Shown here in pieces: positions 1-6,826 of a stretch of 9,884 bases of DNA. The DNA is taken from positions 1-9,884 of the forward strand of contig CAMWIG010000062.1 in assembly GCA_947174295.1 (NCBI GenBank). The letters run 5' to 3'. Within the stretch, counting starts at the first letter, position 1; each line of letters opens with the position of its first letter. The position numbers and the translations under genes are program-made. Under the pieces are notes generated by a model. It was given only the letters and a program-made list of their open reading frames with translations. It did no database searches and was not told the origin of the DNA. Source of the stretch: an uncultured Alistipes sp. GTDB lineage: Bacteria > Bacteroidota > Bacteroidia > Bacteroidales > Rikenellaceae.

Positions 1-33
1 ATGCCGCACGGCTTGTGCCGCAGACGAAGAAGC

Positions 34-72
34 AATTTTGAATTTTGAATTCTTAATTTTGAATTTAATTTG
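34..72. repeat. AT-rich short repeat of AATTTTG units
   Basis: The heptamer AATTTTG occurs three times, at 34-40, 41-47 and 55-61, and an 11-mer AATTTTGAATT starts at 34, 41 and 55, the first two copies overlapping. The stretch is almost pure A+T in an otherwise GC-rich window. It lies just upstream of the promoter for the plus-strand operon. Similar AT-rich runs between genes are common in Bacteroidales chromosomes. It could act as an upstream promoter-activating sequence or simply be an intergenic repeat; the sequence does not decide this. Confidence 0.6.
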
Positions 73-96
73 GCTGCGCCGAAGATACTCCGTCTC

Positions 97-125
97 GGCA
101 ATGCTCAAATAAATTTGGCATTGCC
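97..125. repeat. bulged palindrome overlapping the -33 box
   Basis: GGCAATGC (97-104) is matched by its exact reverse complement GCATTGCC (118-125). Inside, CAAA (106-109) pairs with TTTG (114-117) around a four-base loop, leaving only T105 unpaired. The result is a 12-bp stem with one bulge. The inner right arm is the -33 TTTG of the promoter, so a protein bound to this palindrome would compete with or assist RNA polymerase. A second, weaker inverted repeat just upstream (GCCGAAGA 78-85 against TCTCGGC 93-99) shares the bases 97-99. Alternatives are a terminator of an upstream gene or part of a repeated intergenic element. Confidence 0.6.
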
Positions 126-145
126 CTCGACTTATCGTATCTTTG
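114..145 (+). promoter_or_regulatory. Bacteroidetes-type promoter of the six-gene operon
   Basis: The -33 box TTTG is at 114-117 and the -7 box TATCTTTG at 138-145, an exact match to TAnnTTTG, with 20 bp between them. This is the consensus of the Bacteroidetes primary sigma factor. The expected transcription start is near 150-152, giving a 5' leader of roughly 36 nt before the ATG at 188. Because the start site lies downstream of the TTG at 143, the promoter also argues against the longer version of the symporter. Confidence 0.8.
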
Positions 146-153
146 CCCGTCCG

Positions 154-169
154 GCGGCGCAATCGCCGC
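154..169 (+). promoter_or_regulatory. 5'-UTR hairpin at the predicted mRNA start
   Basis: GCGGCG (154-159) and CGCCGC (164-169) form a perfect six-bp, all-G/C stem closed by a CAAT loop. The stem starts only a few bases after the predicted transcription start and ends 18 nt before the ATG of the symporter gene. Such a structure can protect an mRNA 5' end from decay. It leaves the A-rich, unstructured stretch just before the ATG free for ribosome loading, which is how Bacteroidetes mRNAs usually initiate without a Shine-Dalgarno sequence. Confidence 0.5.
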
Positions 170-187
170 ACGCAACAAACGCAAACA

Positions 188-1642
188 ATGAGCCCTCTGT
201 CGATAATACTGACCGTCGTCGCATACATCGCCGCACTGTTCTGCGTGGCTTGGTTCTCGGGCCGCAAGGCCGACAACGCCGGATTCTTCACCGGCAACCG
301 CCGCACCTCGTGGTGGCTGGCCGCCCTCGCCATGATAGGCGCCGCCATGTCGGGCGTGACGTTCATATCCGTACCCGGTTCCGTCGCTCGGGACTCGTTC
401 TCCTACATGCAGATGGTCGCGGGCTTCACCGTGGGGCAGATGGTCGTTGCGTTCGTGCTCATACCGATGTTCTACCGGCTGCGCGTCGTGTCGCTCTACG
501 AATATCTCGACGGCCGTTTCGGCATAGCCTCGCACCGCACCGGCGCGTGGTTTTTCTTCATATCGAAAATGCTGGGCGCCGCACTGAAAATATACGTCGT
601 CTGCACGGTCATGCAGCTGCTCGTCTTCGACGCATACGGTCTGCCGCTGTGGGCGAATGCCGCAGCCACGATGGCCCTCGTGTGGGCCTACACCCGCCGC
701 GGAGGCGTCAAGTCGCTCGTGTGGACCGATACGCTGCACACGCTTTGTCTGGTGGCGAGCATCGTTCTGTGCATCGTATTCATCATGCGGGCGATGGGCT
801 TCACAGCAGCCGGCGCTGCCGGTGCCGTGGCGGAGAGTCCCTATTCGAAGATGCTCTTTTTCGACGACCCGTCGTCGGCCCGCTACTTCTGGAAAATGTT
901 CGCGGCGGGCGTATTCTCGCTCATAGCCATGACCGGGCTCGACCAAGACATGATGCAGCGCAACCTCAGCTGCCGCTCGCCGCGCGATTCGCAGATAAAC
1001 ATCGTGATAACGGCCGTGTGCCAAATCGTCGTAATATTTCTGTTCCTCACCCTCGGCGCACTGCTCTACCTCTATGCCGAGAGCCGCGGCATGGCCCTGC
1101 CGGCGAAAAGCGACCACGTATTCCCGCTCATCGCGGTCGAAGGAGGACTTCCCGCAGCCGCAGGCGTGATGTTCGTTCTCGGACTCGTAGCCAGCACATG
1201 GTCGGCGGCAGGCTCGGCGCTCACGGCACTCACCACGTCGTTCACCTTCGACGTGCTGCAAGGCTCGCGGGGAATGGACGAACGGCGTCTGGCTCGCCGG
1301 CGCAAGAGGGTGCATGCCGCGATGGCCGTCGCGATGTGCGGAATCGTACTGCTCGTCGAGCGGCTGAGCGACGACAGCGTCATAAATCTGATTTTCAAAA
1401 TCGTCTCCTACACTTACGGCCCGATTCTGGGAATGTTCTGCTTCGGGATGTTCTCCCGCCGCGCCATACGCGACCGCTGGATGCCGGCCATAGCCGTCGC
1501 CGCACCGCTGCTGAGCGCTCTGCTGCAACGCACGGCCGCCGACATGTTCGGCTACCAGATAGGATTCGAGCTGCTGCTCTACAACGCGGCATTCACAATC
1601 GTCGGAATGTACATATCCGGTATCGGAAAAGATGAAAAATAG
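188..1642 (+). CDS. sodium:solute symporter family protein (SSS/SLC5)
   Basis: A polytopic inner-membrane protein of 484 residues that should couple Na+ entry to uptake of a small organic solute. Family signs: an N-terminal helix followed by the charged stretch GRKADNAGFFTGNR (25-38); the SGVTFISVPG segment (55-64) of the broken first core helix; TGLDQDMMQRNL (249-260), close to the DQ...QR loop of the family; and a small-residue, Ser-rich segment ASTWSAAGSALTA (335-347) where the Na2 sodium site lies in vSGLT-like proteins. About 13 hydrophobic segments are visible and the length is normal. I chose the ATG at 188 because an in-frame TTG at 143 lies inside the -7 promoter box. The 3' end overlaps the next gene by 11 nt, so translation of the two is probably coupled. 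The substrate cannot be read from sequence; a peptidoglycan- or glycan-derived sugar or peptide is a context-based guess. Confidence 0.88.
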   Translation: MSPLSIILTVVAYIAALFCVAWFSGRKADNAGFFTGNRRTSWWLAALAMIGAAMSGVTFISVPGSVARDSFSYMQMVAGFTVGQMVVAFVLIPMFYRLRVVSLYEYLDGRFGIASHRTGAWFFFISKMLGAALKIYVVCTVMQLLVFDAYGLPLWANAAATMALVWAYTRRGGVKSLVWTDTLHTLCLVASIVLCIVFIMRAMGFTAAGAAGAVAESPYSKMLFFDDPSSARYFWKMFAAGVFSLIAMTGLDQDMMQRNLSCRSPRDSQINIVITAVCQIVVIFLFLTLGALLYLYAESRGMALPAKSDHVFPLIAVEGGLPAAAGVMFVLGLVASTWSAAGSALTALTTSFTFDVLQGSRGMDERRLARRRKRVHAAMAVAMCGIVLLVERLSDDSVINLIFKIVSYTYGPILGMFCFGMFSRRAIRDRWMPAIAVAAPLLSALLQRTAADMFGYQIGFELLLYNAAFTIVGMYISGIGKDEK

Positions 1643-4592
1643 ACTCTCATACATATTCATGGCCCTGCTTCTCGCATGCGCGGTGCAGGCACAGGCACAA
1701 AAGACGCTGCCGAGGCGTTCGCGCGACTCGATAGCCCACACGCTCTCACGCATGCTCGACCGCGAGGTGAAAGGCGCGGCGACACGCGTCGCCGCTTCGG
1801 CGGTAAAGGGCCGCAAAGTGGAAATACGCATGTCGGAGGCCATGGGCTACTACCCTTTCCGCCCGGAGAGCGTGGAGGCCATATACGACTCCGTCCGCGC
1901 GGCACTGCCCTACTCGTTGCAGGGGCATGAAATCGCCGTCTATGTATCCGGCCGGCGCATCGAGGAGCTGATTCCGCAGGCTTTCCGACCGCACGACCGC
2001 TCGCCGCGCTTCACCTACGACAACCGCACGCCTCTGGTACGCCGCACCGGGGCTCTGGTCACTCCGCGACGCGGACTCGCAGGCCGCCACATAGCTCTCT
2101 GGCACAGCCACGGCCGATACTTCGACCAGCGCGAGGGCGTATGGCGCTGGCAGCGGATACCCGTCTGGCAGACATGCGAAGACGTGCTCACGCGCAGCTT
2201 CGTACTGCAATACCTCGCGCCGATGCTCGAAAATGCCGGCGCTTACGTCATGATGCCGCACGAACGCGACATGCGACCCGAAGAGATTATAGCCGACAAC
2301 GACCCGGGCATCGACTCGGGCGGGTCTTACAGCGAGACGGCAGGCGACATGCAGTGGAGGGATGCGGGAACGGGGTTCGCGCACCTGCATGAGTTCTACA
2401 CCTCGGAGAATCCCTTCACAGAGGGCACGGCCCGCTCGGTGCAGACCACAACCGGCGGTGCGGAGAGTCGCGCCGTGTGGAGCGCCGACATACCGCGCAC
2501 GGGCGACTATGCGGTCTACGTATCCTACAAAACCGTCAAGAACAGCACCGACGACGCCCGGTACACGGTGCGTCATGCCGGCGGCGAAACCGAGTTCGTC
2601 GTCAACCAGACCATGGGCGGCGGAACATGGGTATATCTCGGCACGTTCCGATTCGATGCCGGGCTGAACGATGAGGCCGTGTCGCTCAGCAACGCGTCGG
2701 CGCGCAAGGGTCGCACGGTGACGGCCGACGCCGTGAAAATCGGAGGCGGCACAGGCAACGTCGCCCGTGCGCTGAGCGACTCGCTGCGTCTGCCGGGCGT
2801 CGAATACTGGGCCGAAACGAGCGGCAACCTCCGCGCGGCCGAGGGTGCACGCTACTGGTTGCAGTGGGCCGGTTTTCCCGAGCAGGTATATTCGAAGTTC
2901 GCAGGCGGCGACGATTACAAGGACGACTACACCTCGCGTGCGCACTGGGTCAACGCCCTGGCCGGCGGTTCGGAAATGCGCCCGAAGAAGGAGGGGCTGC
3001 GCATACCGGTGGACATGGCGCTGGCATTCCATACCGACGCCGGAGTGCGCGACGGCGAGACAGTCGGGACACTCGGCATATACTCCACCTCCGAGAGCCG
3101 CGGACGGTTCGCCGGCGGCGTGGACCGCTACCGCTCGCGCGACCTGACGGATATCGTCATGACGCAAATCGTCGGCGACATGCGCGCCACGGTGTCGCCG
3201 GCATGGAACCGACGCGGAATGTGGAACAAACGCTACTACGAGGCGCGCATACCCGACGTGCCCACGATGCTGCTCGAACTGCTCTCGCACCAGAATTTCG
3301 AAGACATGCGTCTGGCCTCCGACCCCGAAGCGAGGTTCATCGTCTGCCGCGCCATATACAAAGGTATTCTGCGCTATCTGGCATCGCAGTACGGCACGCC
3401 GTACGTGGTGCAGCCGCTGCCGGTCGCCGATTTCAGCGCGACGCCCGACGAGAGCGGCAACAGCGCGACACTCCGCTGGTCGCCGCGCACCGACCCGCTC
3501 GAAGAGACGGCCGCGCCCGACTTCTACATTCTCTACACGCGAGTCGACGGCGGAGCGTTCGACGCCGGCCGCACGGTAGAGAGCACGGAGTGCCGCGTCG
3601 AAATCGAACCGGGACGACAGTACGACTTCCGCATAACGGCCGCGAACGACGGCGGCGAAAGTTTTCCGAGCGAAACACTGTCGGCAGCGATAGTTCCCGC
3701 TGCCAAGGGCCGCATGCTCGCAATCAACGGCTTCGACCGCGTATCGCCGCCCTACATAGAGGCCACGGACTCGCTGGCCGGATTCCGCAACTCGTTCGAC
3801 AGCGGCGCGGCATACATCTGCGACGCCTCCTACCTCGGCGCCCAGCGCGAATACCGCCGCTCGCAGGCCGGAGCCAGGGACGAAGGCGCACAGCTCGGAG
3901 CGAGCGACTGCGACATGCAGGCGACACTGGTCGCAGGAAACACGTTCGACTATCCGTCGCGACACTGCGCGGCGGCGCTCGCTGCCGGTTACACGTTCGG
4001 TTCGGCGTCGCACGGTGCGGTCGGGCACGGAGAGGTGAGTCCGGCAGGCTATGATGTCGTCGATGTCATACTCGGCAAGCAGCGCACAACGGCCCCGCGT
4101 CACGACGGCGAGGCCCCGCGATTCCGCGCATTCGGCCCCGCACTGCAAGCCGTGCTGCGCGAATATGCGGCCGGCGGAGGTTCGCTTCTCATATCGGGAT
4201 GTTACGCAGTCAGCGACCTGCTCGACGATGCGTATTCTACCGTCGACGACCGTCGATTCGCCGCCGAAGTCCTGCACTGCCGTGCGGCGGTACCGTACAG
4301 CGGACGCAACACCGTGAAAAGCGCCGTTTCGAAAGCCGGATTCTCGCGAGGAGAGTACGTCTACCTCACCGCAGCGTCGGAAGACAACTATGCGATAGAG
4401 TCGGTCGACTCGCCGTCGCCGGCCGACAGACAATCGTTCGTCGTCATGCGCTATGCGGCGAACAACCGCCCGGCAGCCGTAGGCTACGAGGGCGAATGCC
4501 GCACGCTCGTATTCGGATTTCCGATAGAGGCTGCCGGCGACGAATCCCTCGCACGGATAATGAAGGAGAGTCTGAAATTCCTACACGAATAA
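1632..4592 (+). CDS. exported Amidase_3-like zinc enzyme with golvesin-like insert, FnIII and GATase-like domains
   Basis: A 986-residue secreted protein. Residues 1-22 are a signal peptide (MKNR, hydrophobic core, AQA-type cleavage site) without a lipobox Cys. An N-terminal domain follows (about 25-148). The catalytic core resembles N-acetylmuramoyl-L-alanine amidases: WHSHG places one zinc ligand at His160, TCEDV gives Glu183, AFHTDAG gives His467, and TMLLELLSHQNFED supplies the catalytic Glu549. Between the second and third zinc ligands sits a beta-rich insert (about 236-375) of the golvesin C-terminal/xanthan-lyase-associated type. A fibronectin type III domain (about 592-690) and a C-terminal alpha/beta domain (693-985) follow; the latter carries SLLISGCYAVSD with Cys857 in a nucleophile-elbow-like setting, as in class I glutamine amidotransferase-like folds. 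Databases often call relatives 'xanthan lyase', which the catalytic residues do not support. Likely role: cleavage of peptidoglycan or a related amide-linked polymer outside the cytoplasm. The start overlaps the symporter by 11 nt. Exact substrate unknown. Confidence 0.8.
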   Translation: MKNRLSYIFMALLLACAVQAQAQKTLPRRSRDSIAHTLSRMLDREVKGAATRVAASAVKGRKVEIRMSEAMGYYPFRPESVEAIYDSVRAALPYSLQGHEIAVYVSGRRIEELIPQAFRPHDRSPRFTYDNRTPLVRRTGALVTPRRGLAGRHIALWHSHGRYFDQREGVWRWQRIPVWQTCEDVLTRSFVLQYLAPMLENAGAYVMMPHERDMRPEEIIADNDPGIDSGGSYSETAGDMQWRDAGTGFAHLHEFYTSENPFTEGTARSVQTTTGGAESRAVWSADIPRTGDYAVYVSYKTVKNSTDDARYTVRHAGGETEFVVNQTMGGGTWVYLGTFRFDAGLNDEAVSLSNASARKGRTVTADAVKIGGGTGNVARALSDSLRLPGVEYWAETSGNLRAAEGARYWLQWAGFPEQVYSKFAGGDDYKDDYTSRAHWVNALAGGSEMRPKKEGLRIPVDMALAFHTDAGVRDGETVGTLGIYSTSESRGRFAGGVDRYRSRDLTDIVMTQIVGDMRATVSPAWNRRGMWNKRYYEARIPDVPTMLLELLSHQNFEDMRLASDPEARFIVCRAIYKGILRYLASQYGTPYVVQPLPVADFSATPDESGNSATLRWSPRTDPLEETAAPDFYILYTRVDGGAFDAGRTVESTECRVEIEPGRQYDFRITAANDGGESFPSETLSAAIVPAAKGRMLAINGFDRVSPPYIEATDSLAGFRNSFDSGAAYICDASYLGAQREYRRSQAGARDEGAQLGASDCDMQATLVAGNTFDYPSRHCAAALAAGYTFGSASHGAVGHGEVSPAGYDVVDVILGKQRTTAPRHDGEAPRFRAFGPALQAVLREYAAGGGSLLISGCYAVSDLLDDAYSTVDDRRFAAEVLHCRAAVPYSGRNTVKSAVSKAGFSRGEYVYLTAASEDNYAIESVDSPSPADRQSFVVMRYAANNRPAAVGYEGECRTLVFGFPIEAAGDESLARIMKESLKFLHE

Positions 4593-4605
4593 AATACGAT
4601 TAATC

Positions 4606-5055
4606 ATGTCACTCGAACAACAAGTATCGAAAGGTATCATGGAGGCCATGAAGGCCAAGGACACCGCACGTCTGAGCGCACTGCGCAACATCAAGAAGTA
4701 TATCATCGAGGCCAAAACGGCTGCTGCGGGAATCACCGAACTGCCCGATGCCGACGTGGTGAAAATCATCTCGAAACTGGCCAAGCAGGGCAGCGACTCC
4801 GCAGCGCTGTACACGCAGCAGAACCGTCAGGATTTGGCCGACGAGGAGCTGGCGCAGGTCGCCGTCATGCAGGAGTTCCTGCCACGGCAGCTATCGGCCG
4901 AGGAGCTGACAGAGGCCGTCCGCGCCATAATCGCCGAGACGGGCGCCGTCTCGATGAAGGAGATGGGCAAGGTCATGGGCGTAGCATCGAAGCGTCTGGC
5001 CGGCCAGGCCGACGGCAAGGATATATCGGCCAAAGTCCGCGAGCTGCTCGCATAG
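4606..5055 (+). CDS. YqeY/GatB-like domain protein
   Basis: A 149-residue, soluble, mostly helical cytoplasmic protein spanning the whole GatB/YqeY domain. Family marks are the N-terminal MKAKDTARLSALRNIK (15-30), the central NRQDLADEELAQ (73-84), FLPRQLS (91-97), and the C-terminal SMKEMGKVMG (116-125) followed by ADGKDIS (135-141). The length equals the usual single-domain family member. The domain resembles the tRNA-binding tail of the GatB subunit of the amidotransferase that makes Gln-tRNA and Asn-tRNA, but this free-standing form lacks the catalytic part. Its role is not settled; it may bind tRNA. It starts 13 nt after the amidase-like gene. Of its ten or so Ile codons about two are AUA, against more than half in the two preceding genes, suggesting different codon selection and perhaps higher expression. 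Confidence 0.9.
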   Translation: MSLEQQVSKGIMEAMKAKDTARLSALRNIKKYIIEAKTAAAGITELPDADVVKIISKLAKQGSDSAALYTQQNRQDLADEELAQVAVMQEFLPRQLSAEELTEAVRAIIAETGAVSMKEMGKVMGVASKRLAGQADGKDISAKVRELLA

Positions 5056-5070
5056 ACGACATACGAACAA

Positions 5071-5988
5071 ATGGAGATTCTGCACGCTCTCTACCGCAAC
5101 GTCCGCACGATAGCCATGCCCTCCGGCATGGTTATCGGCGCGCTGCTGTGCCGGCCGATTGCGGCGCTCGACGCATGGTCGCACCACACGATAACGCCGG
5201 CACTGATATTCATGATGCTCTTCATCACGTTCTGCCGCGTAGAGCCGCGGCGCATGCACCTCGAACCGCTGCACGGCTGGCTGCTGCTGTTTCAGGTCGT
5301 AGTATCGCTCGGGGTCTACTTCCTGTTGGAGCCGCTGAACGTCATATTGGCGCAGGGCGCGATGATATGCGTACTCGCCCCGATAGCCATGGCGGCCGTA
5401 GTAATAGGCGGAATGCTCGGCGGCAGCATCACGACAATGGCCACGTACAGCCTGCTGTGCAACATGGCCATCGCCGTCATAGCTCCGGCCGTACTGTCGG
5501 TCGTGGGCAACGGCGAATGCTCGTTCTTCGAAATCTTCCGCCGCATCGTTCCGCTGCTCGTAGGCCCGTTCCTCGCGGCACAGCTGCTGCGCGCCGTGCT
5601 GCCCAAAATCGCGGAGTGGATAGGTGCGCACGGGCAGATTTCGTTCTATATGTGGCTGGCATCGCTGACGATAATAATCGGGCGAACCATGGTCTTCATC
5701 ATGGAGTACCCCGACACCGACATCTACGTCGAAGCAGCCATGGCCGCAGTCGCCGGGGCGATATGCCTCTTGCAGTTCATTGTCGGACGCCGGCTCGGAC
5801 GCCGCTACGGCGACGCCGTGGCGGGCGGACAGTCCCTCGGGCAGAAGAATACCGTACTCGCAATCTGGATGGCTCAATCGTTCATGAATCCACTCTCCTC
5901 GATCGCCCCCACCGCCTACATAATATGGCAGAATATTGTCAACTCCTATCAGATATACAAGCACGACCGATTAAAAGCGGAAAAATAA
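5071..5988 (+). CDS. BASS-type transporter (bile acid:sodium symporter-like membrane protein)
   Basis: A 305-residue integral membrane protein with about nine or ten hydrophobic helices, the size of bacterial BASS/SLC10 proteins. The pattern fits the family: a first half ending in a small-residue segment GGMLGGSITTMATYSLLCNM (113-132), and a second half with a Gly-Gln-rich crossover-like motif, GGQSLGQKNTVLAIWMAQ (252-269), comparable to the ExGxQN sodium-site region of ASBT-like proteins. Here the usual acidic residue is missing; Gln or Ser stands in its place, so sodium coupling may differ. The N-terminus (MEILHALYRN) is short and there is no signal peptide. The gene follows yqeY by 15 nt and precedes the SMR gene by 5 nt. 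Substrate unknown; organic anions or sterol-like acids are typical of the superfamily. A distant permease of another family is the main alternative. Confidence 0.65.
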   Translation: MEILHALYRNVRTIAMPSGMVIGALLCRPIAALDAWSHHTITPALIFMMLFITFCRVEPRRMHLEPLHGWLLLFQVVVSLGVYFLLEPLNVILAQGAMICVLAPIAMAAVVIGGMLGGSITTMATYSLLCNMAIAVIAPAVLSVVGNGECSFFEIFRRIVPLLVGPFLAAQLLRAVLPKIAEWIGAHGQISFYMWLASLTIIIGRTMVFIMEYPDTDIYVEAAMAAVAGAICLLQFIVGRRLGRRYGDAVAGGQSLGQKNTVLAIWMAQSFMNPLSSIAPTAYIIWQNIVNSYQIYKHDRLKAEK

Positions 5989-5993
5989 AGAAT

Positions 5994-6317
5994 ATGAACT
6001 GGTTTATACTGATTATAGCGGGATTGTTCGAATCAGGATTCGCGTTCTGTCTCGGCAAGGCAAAAGCGACTGTCGGCACGGAACATCATCTGTGGATAGC
6101 AGGATTCATAGTCTCGCTGACGCTGAGCATGGTGCTCCTGGCAAAGGCCGTACAGACTCTGCCGATAGGTACGGCATACCCCGTATGGACCGGCATAGGT
6201 GCCGTGGGAACTGTCGTGCTCGGCATTCTGTTTCTCGACGAACCGGCATCGTTCGCGCGCATATTTTTCATCGTAATTCTCATTGCGGCCGTCATCGGGC
6301 TGAAAGCGGTCGACTGA
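5994..6317 (+). CDS. small multidrug resistance (SMR) family transporter
   Basis: A 107-residue protein with four transmembrane helices, the standard size of SMR transporters, which work as antiparallel dimers exchanging protons for cations. The essential membrane Glu is present as Glu13 in AGLFES. Helix 2 keeps SMVLLAKA (Ser45), and helix 3 keeps LPIGTAYPVWTGIGAVGT with Tyr62 and Trp65. The helix-3 sequence is of the SugE/Gdx type, but the Trp that characterises guanidinium exporters in helix 1 is Phe16 here, followed by FCLGKAK, so the substrate is uncertain. I chose the ATG at 5994, which matches the SMR start MNWF; longer upstream reading frames overlap the BASS-type gene and show no similarity. 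It lies 5 nt after that gene, leaving no room for a guanidine riboswitch. Confidence 0.9.
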   Translation: MNWFILIIAGLFESGFAFCLGKAKATVGTEHHLWIAGFIVSLTLSMVLLAKAVQTLPIGTAYPVWTGIGAVGTVVLGILFLDEPASFARIFFIVILIAAVIGLKAVD

Positions 6318-6337
6318 TATAATAAAATAATTTCGAC

Positions 6338-6826
6338 ATGTTCAGAGAGATGCGCCGCAAACGGCAACAGCTGACCAGGCTGGAATGCGAAACGATTCTG
6401 CACGACGCGACATCGGGCGTACTTGCACTCGCAGGCGACGACGGCTACCCATACGCGGTACCCGTAAGTTTCGTGTACGGCGAGGGCCGGCTGTATTTCC
6501 ACAGTGCACTGAAAGGCCACAAAATCGACGCCATACGGCAGAGCGACAAGGCTTCATTCTGCGTCATCGACCGCGACGACATAGTCGCCGAGGAGTACAC
6601 GACATATTTTCGCAGCGTCATCGCATTCGGGCGGATACGCATAATCGAAAGCCGTGCGGCAAAACGTGCGGCAATAGAACTTCTGGCCGCAAAATACTCG
6701 CCCGAGCATCCGAAAGGCCGCGAACGAGAGATAAACAGCGGCTTCGACGGATTGTGCATGATAGAGTTCGAAATCGAACATCTGACCGGGAAGCAGGCCA
6801 TAGAACTCGTACACGACAGAGAGTAA
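6338..6826 (+). CDS. Nim-like flavin-binding protein (pyridoxamine 5'-phosphate oxidase fold)
   Basis: A 162-residue cytoplasmic protein of the split-barrel FMN-binding fold. It matches the Nim branch from end to end: MFREMRRKRQ at the start, TSGVLALAGDDGYPYAVPVS (25-44), RLYFHSALKGHKIDAI (51-66), SFCVIDRDDIVAEEYTTYF (73-91), RSVIAFG (92-98) and IEHLTGKQAIEL (146-157). The His55/His61 pair lies where Nim proteins keep a conserved active-site His. Plasmid-borne Nim proteins reduce or sequester 5-nitroimidazole drugs such as metronidazole. Chromosomal relatives are widespread in gut anaerobes and many give no resistance, so drug resistance should not be assumed. Last gene of the operon, 20 nt after the SMR gene across an AT-rich spacer, with two hairpins directly after its stop codon. 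Confidence 0.88.
   Translation: MFREMRRKRQQLTRLECETILHDATSGVLALAGDDGYPYAVPVSFVYGEGRLYFHSALKGHKIDAIRQSDKASFCVIDRDDIVAEEYTTYFRSVIAFGRIRIIESRAAKRAAIELLAAKYSPEHPKGREREINSGFDGLCMIEFEIEHLTGKQAIELVHDRE

Noticed and set aside
1..41. Possible C-terminal end of an upstream plus-strand gene, frame 3, ending AARLVPQTKKQF then TGA at 39-41.
   Set aside because: Only 12 codons are visible, no family can be recognised, and other frames are equally open, so it cannot be supported as a gene.
143..187. Longer symporter N-terminus from a TTG at 143.
   Set aside because: The TTG lies within the -7 promoter box, so it would be upstream of the transcript start. The extra 15 residues are Arg-rich and unlike the family; the ATG at 188 gives a normal N-terminal helix.
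65..1843. 592-codon open frame on the minus strand across the symporter gene.
   Set aside because: It mirrors the real gene in a GC-rich sequence, has no recognisable domain, is unusually rich in Arg, His and Glu, and crosses the promoter region.
1746..4433. 895-codon open frame on the minus strand antisense to the amidase-like gene.
   Set aside because: Low-complexity Arg/Val/Ala composition with no domain. The plus-strand frame has a signal peptide and catalytic motifs, so this is a composition artefact.
5148..5993. Upstream extension of the SMR reading frame by 282 codons across the BASS-type gene.
   Set aside because: The extension is Arg/His-rich shadow sequence; SMR proteins are about 107 residues and start exactly at the ATG at 5994.
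5989..5993. A guanidine riboswitch before the SMR gene.
   Set aside because: The gap is only 5 nt, and no riboswitch-like conserved structure was recognised in the preceding coding sequence.
6328..6335. TAATTTCG as a -7 box for the Nim-like gene.
   Set aside because: It has one mismatch to TAnnTTTG and lies only 2 nt before the ATG, too close to serve that gene.
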